Assembly (NCBI RefSeq): GCF_005280655.1
Contig: NZ_CP040058.1
Location: forward strand, 3,086,001-3,150,000
Length of the DNA stretch: 64,000 bases
Direction: 5' to 3'
Source: Anaerostipes rhamnosivorans
GTDB lineage: Bacteria > Bacillota > Clostridia > Lachnospirales > Lachnospiraceae
Each line of letters starts with the position of its first letter. Positions within the stretch are counted from its first letter, which is position 1. The notes under the pieces are model-generated. The model ran no database searches. It was not told the origin of the DNA and saw nothing but the letters and a program-made list of their open reading frames with translations. Positions 58,743 to 64,000 of this stretch are shown in pieces. The position numbers and the translations under genes are program-made.

Positions 58743-59417
58743 CTATTCTGTTACGATTCTCCTTACAGCAAGTACTTTTCTATAGTTAGCTTTTGGAGAA
58801 ATCTTGATTCCTGTTTTTCTTGTGCTGGCATGGACGATCTTGCCGTTACCTATGTACATGGCTACATGACCGCTGTAGCAGATCAAATCTCCCGGCTGTT
58901 TGTCCTTATAAGCTACCTTTCTTCCTGCACTCCTGAGATCGGAAGATGTTCTTGGCAGTTTATATCCAAAGGAACGGTATACTCCTCCGACAAAACCGGA
59001 ACAGTCTGCCCCGCTGTTTAAGTTGGTTCCTCCCCATACATATGGGTTACCCACAAAACGCTGTGCAAAGGATGCAACTGTCTGCCCTTTTTCTTCTGCG
59101 CTTCCGCTTAACCGGGGAGCATTTGTATTAATATAAACATATTTCTTTAAGACAAATCCTGTCTTGCCTTTGTATGTAACCTTTCTCCATTTACCGCTTG
59201 TGTAATGCACCTGTACAGATTCTCCCTTGGAGATTTTGCGGATTACTTTGGACTTTTTGGATTTAGACTTTCTGAGTTTCACCCATGATTTCCAGATTCT
59301 GCCGCTGTATGTACTCTGTGCCGCTTTTACTTCTTTTTTCGGTACCGCTAATCCTGACGTTAATATCATAGAAAAGACAAGCATGCAAATGGCTGTCTTC
59401 TTTATTATTGACTTCAT
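58743..59417 (-). CDS. Secreted SH3 - NlpC/P60 endopeptidase 2
   Basis: A 224-residue exported cell-wall hydrolase, paralogue of the gene at 49828: signal peptide (TAICMLVFSMILTSGLAVP), SH3 domain (KVTYKGKTGFV), NlpC/P60 domain with ADCSGF, GHVAMYIG and IVHAST. The two proteins are nearly identical in the C-terminal 60 residues and differ in the SH3 region. Its promoter has the same plan as that of gene 1, including a TGTGAA-N5-TGTAAC box. Confidence 0.94.
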   Translation of the reverse strand: MKSIIKKTAICMLVFSMILTSGLAVPKKEVKAAQSTYSGRIWKSWVKLRKSKSKKSKVIRKISKGESVQVHYTSGKWRKVTYKGKTGFVLKKYVYINTNAPRLSGSAEEKGQTVASFAQRFVGNPYVWGGTNLNSGADCSGFVGGVYRSFGYKLPRTSSDLRSAGRKVAYKDKQPGDLICYSGHVAMYIGNGKIVHASTRKTGIKISPKANYRKVLAVRRIVTE

Positions 59418-59475
59418 AAAGATGTTACCTTCCTACTTCAATATTTTATATTAATTTTATGTTTATTACAGTATT

Positions 59476-59492
59476 GTTACATTTCATTCACA
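59476..59492 (-). promoter_or_regulatory. WalR-like box before NlpC/P60 gene 2
   Basis: TGTGAA-TGAAA-TGTAAC on the - strand, one base off the WalR consensus, at the same distance from the -10 as in gene 1. Confidence 0.68.
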
Positions 59493-59499
59493 GTTATGA

Positions 59500-59528
59500 A
59501 TTATACCACAACAATTCTGTAAAGTAAA
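59500..59528 (-). promoter_or_regulatory. Promoter of NlpC/P60 gene 2
   Basis: TTTACT (59523-59528) and TATAAT (59500-59505) on the - strand, 17-bp spacing. Confidence 0.8.
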
Positions 59529-59644
59529 CCTTTCACTATACAAAAAAGGATTTTTTATGTCATTTTTTTCGTAGAATACTTACTTTTGTGAGAAAAGTAT
59601 ATAGTGCAGAGATGATTCCAAACGGATAGGCAAGATTCATTAAC

Positions 59645-60385
59645 AGTCTGACTGAATCAGGACTACCGGCTCAGCCGGTAGTTTGTCCTGTCCCTATAAG
59701 GGACCGTTACTTGTCTTGCATCTAAAGATGCTCTGATCCGGTCCGCCAACCACACTTCGTTCTCCGGGTGCCCGTTAACGGGCCTCTCTTCCCCCTACTT
59801 TACTGGCTCACCCGTAAACGGGTCGATGTATTCTTTCAGGGTCATTTGGTCGTATTCGATGTCCTCTTGTAGCTGTTTCTTTATATATTCCTCTATCTTT
59901 TTTTGCATTTTTACCTGCTGTATCTACGTAATATCCTCTACACCAGAAATGTCGATTCCCATACTTGTATTTCAGATTTGCATGCCGGTCAAATATCATC
60001 AGCGAACTTTTTCCTTTCAGGTATCCCATGATCTGTGACACACTGTATTTGGGTGGTATCTTGTTCAGCATATGGACATGGTCCCTGCAGCATTCCGCTT
60101 CTATGATCTCGATCTCCTTTCGTTTGCATAACATGCTCAGTATGTTTGCCACATCCTTCTTGATCTGTCCATAGATTATCTTTCTTCGATACTTTGGTGC
60201 AAAAACTACATGATATTTACAATTCCACGTTGTATGTGATAGACTGTTATTGTCCATTTGGATCCCTCCTATGATCTTATTTTTTGGTTGGCGAACCTTT
60301 TTAAATCTTATCATAGGAGGGTTTTTGCTTGAAGCTTAAGCTTTCCCCCAACTCACCTGCATAGCAGGTGGTTTTTTATTTCGCA
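59645..60385 (-). mobile_element. IS200/IS605-family insertion sequence (tnpA only)
   Basis: A single transposase gene flanked by subterminal hairpins instead of inverted repeats: CACCTGC-ATA-GCAGGTG on the upstream side (60354-60370) and ACTACCGGCT-C-AGCCGGTAGT on the downstream side (59662-59682). The span of about 0.74 kb is usual for IS200. Exact ends are not defined. It is inserted between NlpC/P60 gene 2 and the tRNA cluster. Confidence 0.85.
59795..60257 (-). pseudogene. tnpA: IS200 transposase tnpA, frameshifted near the C-terminus
   Basis: A Y1-type HUH transposase. From the ATG at 60257 (GGAGGG before it) the protein reads NSLSHTTWNCKYHVVFAPKYRRK, with HUH residues in CCRDHVHML and catalytic-helix neighbourhood YYVDTAGK. 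After AGK the frame is broken by one extra A in a run of five (near 59926-59930); the other frame then continues with QKKIEEYIKKQLQED and DPFTGEPVK to a stop at 59795. Frame 0 ends at 59808 with an unrelated tail. The lesion removes the normal C-terminal helix, so the copy is probably inactive. Confidence 0.85.
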
Positions 60386-60428
60386 GACACTTCGTTACCT
60401 GCTCAATAGACTAAAGTCAACAACAAAA

Positions 60429-60464
60429 AAAGTTCCTTATAGATTTAAATCTATAAGGAACTTT
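60429..60464 (-). terminator. Terminator of the rRNA-tRNA transcript
   Basis: A perfect 36-bp palindrome with arms AAAGTTCCTTATAGATTT / AAATCTATAAGGAACTTT, followed on the - strand by TTTTTT. Confidence 0.93.
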
Positions 60465-60466
60465 AC

Positions 60467-60539
60467 GTGGGCGAGAAGATTCGAACTCCCGACCTTCTGG
60501 TCCGTAGCCAGACGCTCTATCCAGCTGAGCTACGCCCAC
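60467..60539 (-). tRNA. tRNA-Arg (ACG)
   Basis: 73-nt cloverleaf starting GTGGGCG, anticodon loop with ACG, T-arm GGGAGTTCGAATCTT. Last tRNA before the terminator. Confidence 0.95.
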
Positions 60540-60580
60540 ATATAAAATTAACCAACACTAGTATAATACTTAGTGCTCAA

Positions 60581-60668
60581 TGCCGTTGACCGGAATCGAA
60601 CCGGTACGGGAGTATAAGTCCCGCAGGATTTTAAGTCCTGTGCGTCTGCCAGTTCCGCCACAACGGCA
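60581..60668 (-). tRNA. tRNA-Leu (TAA)
   Basis: 88-nt class II tRNA with long variable arm (CGGGACTTATACTCCCG); anticodon loop CTTAAAA gives TAA. Confidence 0.95.
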
Positions 60669-60691
60669 TTCTAGGAGAAATTCTCCCGAAA

Positions 60692-60765
60692 TGGGACCAA
60701 TAGGGCTCGAACCTATGACCCTCTGCTTGTAAGGCAGATGCTCTCCCAGCTGAGCTATGATCCCA
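60692..60765 (-). tRNA. tRNA-Val (TAC)
   Basis: Starts TGGGATCATAGCTCAG; anticodon loop CTTACAA gives TAC. Confidence 0.94.
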
Positions 60766-60803
60766 CAATATGAAATTCTCTCTTATATAAACTATAAAAG
60801 AAA

Positions 60804-60877
60804 CGACCCGGATGGGGTTCGAACCCACGACCTCCGCCGTGACAGGGCGGCGCTCTAACCAGCTGAGCCACCGGGCC
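60804..60877 (-). tRNA. tRNA-Asp (GTC)
   Basis: Starts GGCCCGGTGGCTCAG; anticodon loop CTGTCAC gives GTC. Confidence 0.95.
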
Positions 60878-60897
60878 AAAACTTTACTCTATACAAA

Positions 60898-60971
60898 TGG
60901 ACCCTCGGGGACTCGAACCCCGGACCGATCGGTTATGAGCCGATTGCTCTAACCAACTGAGCTAAAGGTCC
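60898..60971 (-). tRNA. tRNA-Met (CAT)
   Basis: Starts GGACCTTTAGCTCAG; anticodon loop CTCATAA gives CAT. Elongator Met is most likely; an Ile2 tRNA with lysidine cannot be fully excluded by eye. Confidence 0.88.
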
Positions 60972-61004
60972 TTATCTTCTCACCACTTATGTCCAAGTGT
61001 ATGA

Positions 61005-61077
61005 AGCCGTTGACCGGACTTGAACCGGTAACCTGCTGATTACAAATCAGCTGCTCTGCCAATTGAGCCACAACGGC
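61005..61077 (-). tRNA. tRNA-Thr (TGT)
   Basis: Starts GCCGTTGTGGCTCAAT; anticodon loop TTTGTAA gives TGT. Confidence 0.95.
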
Positions 61078-61094
61078 GAAATATAATTCTTAAA

Positions 61095-61166
61095 TGACTC
61101 CAACGGGATTTGAACCCGTGTTACCGCCGTGAAAGGGCGGTGTCTTAACCACTTGACCATGGAGCC
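61095..61166 (-). tRNA. tRNA-Glu (TTC)
   Basis: Starts GGCTCCATGGTCAAGT; anticodon loop CTTTCAC gives TTC. Confidence 0.95.
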
Positions 61167-61248
61167 TTGTTTCTCTGACCGCTTCACGGCCTTTCTTTCA
61201 CTAACCTCAAGTTCTGCCTTCCGACTCCCTCTCACTCAGTGTTCCGAC

Positions 61249-61321
61249 CTCCCCGAGCTGGGCTCGAACCAGCGACAACACGGTTAACAGCCGTGCGCTC
61301 TACCTACTGAGCTATCGAGGA
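61249..61321 (-). tRNA. tRNA-Asn (GTT)
   Basis: Starts TCCTCGATAGCTCAGT; anticodon loop CTGTTAA gives GTT. First tRNA after the 23S gene. Confidence 0.95.
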
Positions 61322-61396
61322 TCATTCTCTTCTATTCTCTGCCTTTTGGCTTTCGAATATTCAATATACCTTATAATACATCGTCCGATGGACTTA

Positions 61397-61433
61397 AGAT
61401 ACGGGATGCCCTTTGGGTATACCTTCAAAACTA
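61397..61433. repeat. Short repeat in the 23S-tRNA spacer, related to 39062-39100
   Basis: AAGATACGGGATGCCCTTTGGGTAT resembles GAGACACGGTGTGCCCTTTTGGGTAT near pyrG (shown here in part: GATGCCCTTTGGGTAT). The 147-bp spacer holds no 5S gene. Confidence 0.4.
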
Positions 61434-61471
61434 CATACAGAACCTTTCATCAAACATCTTCCTTACCTTCT

Positions 61472-64000
<2,529 letters not shown>

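Noticed and set aside
61322..61471. 5S rRNA gene in the 23S-tRNA spacer
   Set aside because: None of the conserved 5S blocks are present on either strand in this 150-bp stretch.

Overview
The window is a chromosomal segment of a strictly anaerobic Gram-positive gut-type Firmicute, most likely a butyrate-forming Lachnospiraceae of the Anaerostipes kind. Reasons: moderate GC, strong AGGAGG ribosome binding sites, sigma-A promoters of TTGACA/TATAAT type, pyruvate:ferredoxin oxidoreductase, 4-hydroxybutyryl-CoA dehydratase, several polyol PTS loci and a Clostridia-type 23S rRNA. The genus is an inference from gene content, not a proven assignment.

Layout. 1-7.5 kb: a fermentation locus on the + strand (end of PFOR, 4-hydroxybutyryl-CoA dehydratase, a PAS/sigma-54 activator, an iron alcohol dehydrogenase). 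7.8-17.9 kb: MATE and DUF554 membrane proteins, a phosphodiesterase plus MFS carrier, an orphan large serine recombinase, a REC-PAS-GGDEF/Hpt signalling pair and a PHP phosphoesterase. 18-21.4 kb: a second MATE pump behind a probable attenuator, an FAD dehydrogenase and a DUF1538 relic. 21.4-36.4 kb: three polyol/sugar modules on the - strand. The first is a mannitol PTS operon that carries both ribulose-monophosphate genes (hxlA, hxlB) and a second mannitol-dehydrogenase-like gene; the other two are paralogous sorE-deoR pairs, one with its own fused mannitol-type EIICBA.

36.5-39.8 kb: AIM24, CTP synthase, a cluster of palindromic repeats, a 6S-like RNA gene with a near-perfect promoter, and a small FeoB-associated-type protein. 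39.8-49.6 kb: an eleven-gene operon (PRD regulator, class II aldolase, fructose-type EIIA/EIIB/EIIC, bicupin, HAD phosphatase, RpiB, TIM-barrel epimerase, DhaK, DhaL), apparently for an uncommon ketose or tetrose. 49.8-59.4 kb: two NlpC/P60 wall hydrolases with WalR-like boxes, DegV, a Fpg/Nei homologue without the catalytic proline, an invertase-type recombinase next to a diguanylate cyclase, SDR/thioesterase, a minimal SufCB system with a DtxR regulator, and an azoreductase. 59.6-64 kb: an IS200/IS605 element with a frameshifted transposase, eight tRNA genes, and the 3' 2.5 kb of a 23S rRNA gene, with no 5S gene between 23S and the tRNAs.

How it fits together: most of the window serves capture of polyols and rare sugars by PTS, conversion to phosphoketoses, and entry to glycolysis or the pentose phosphate pool. 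PFOR then makes acetyl-CoA, and the 4-hydroxybutyryl-CoA branch can feed crotonyl-CoA to butyrate. The strongest unexplained signals are the RuMP genes inside the mannitol operon, the DhaKL/RpiB/epimerase PTS operon, and families of short hairpins with conserved loops and covarying stems.
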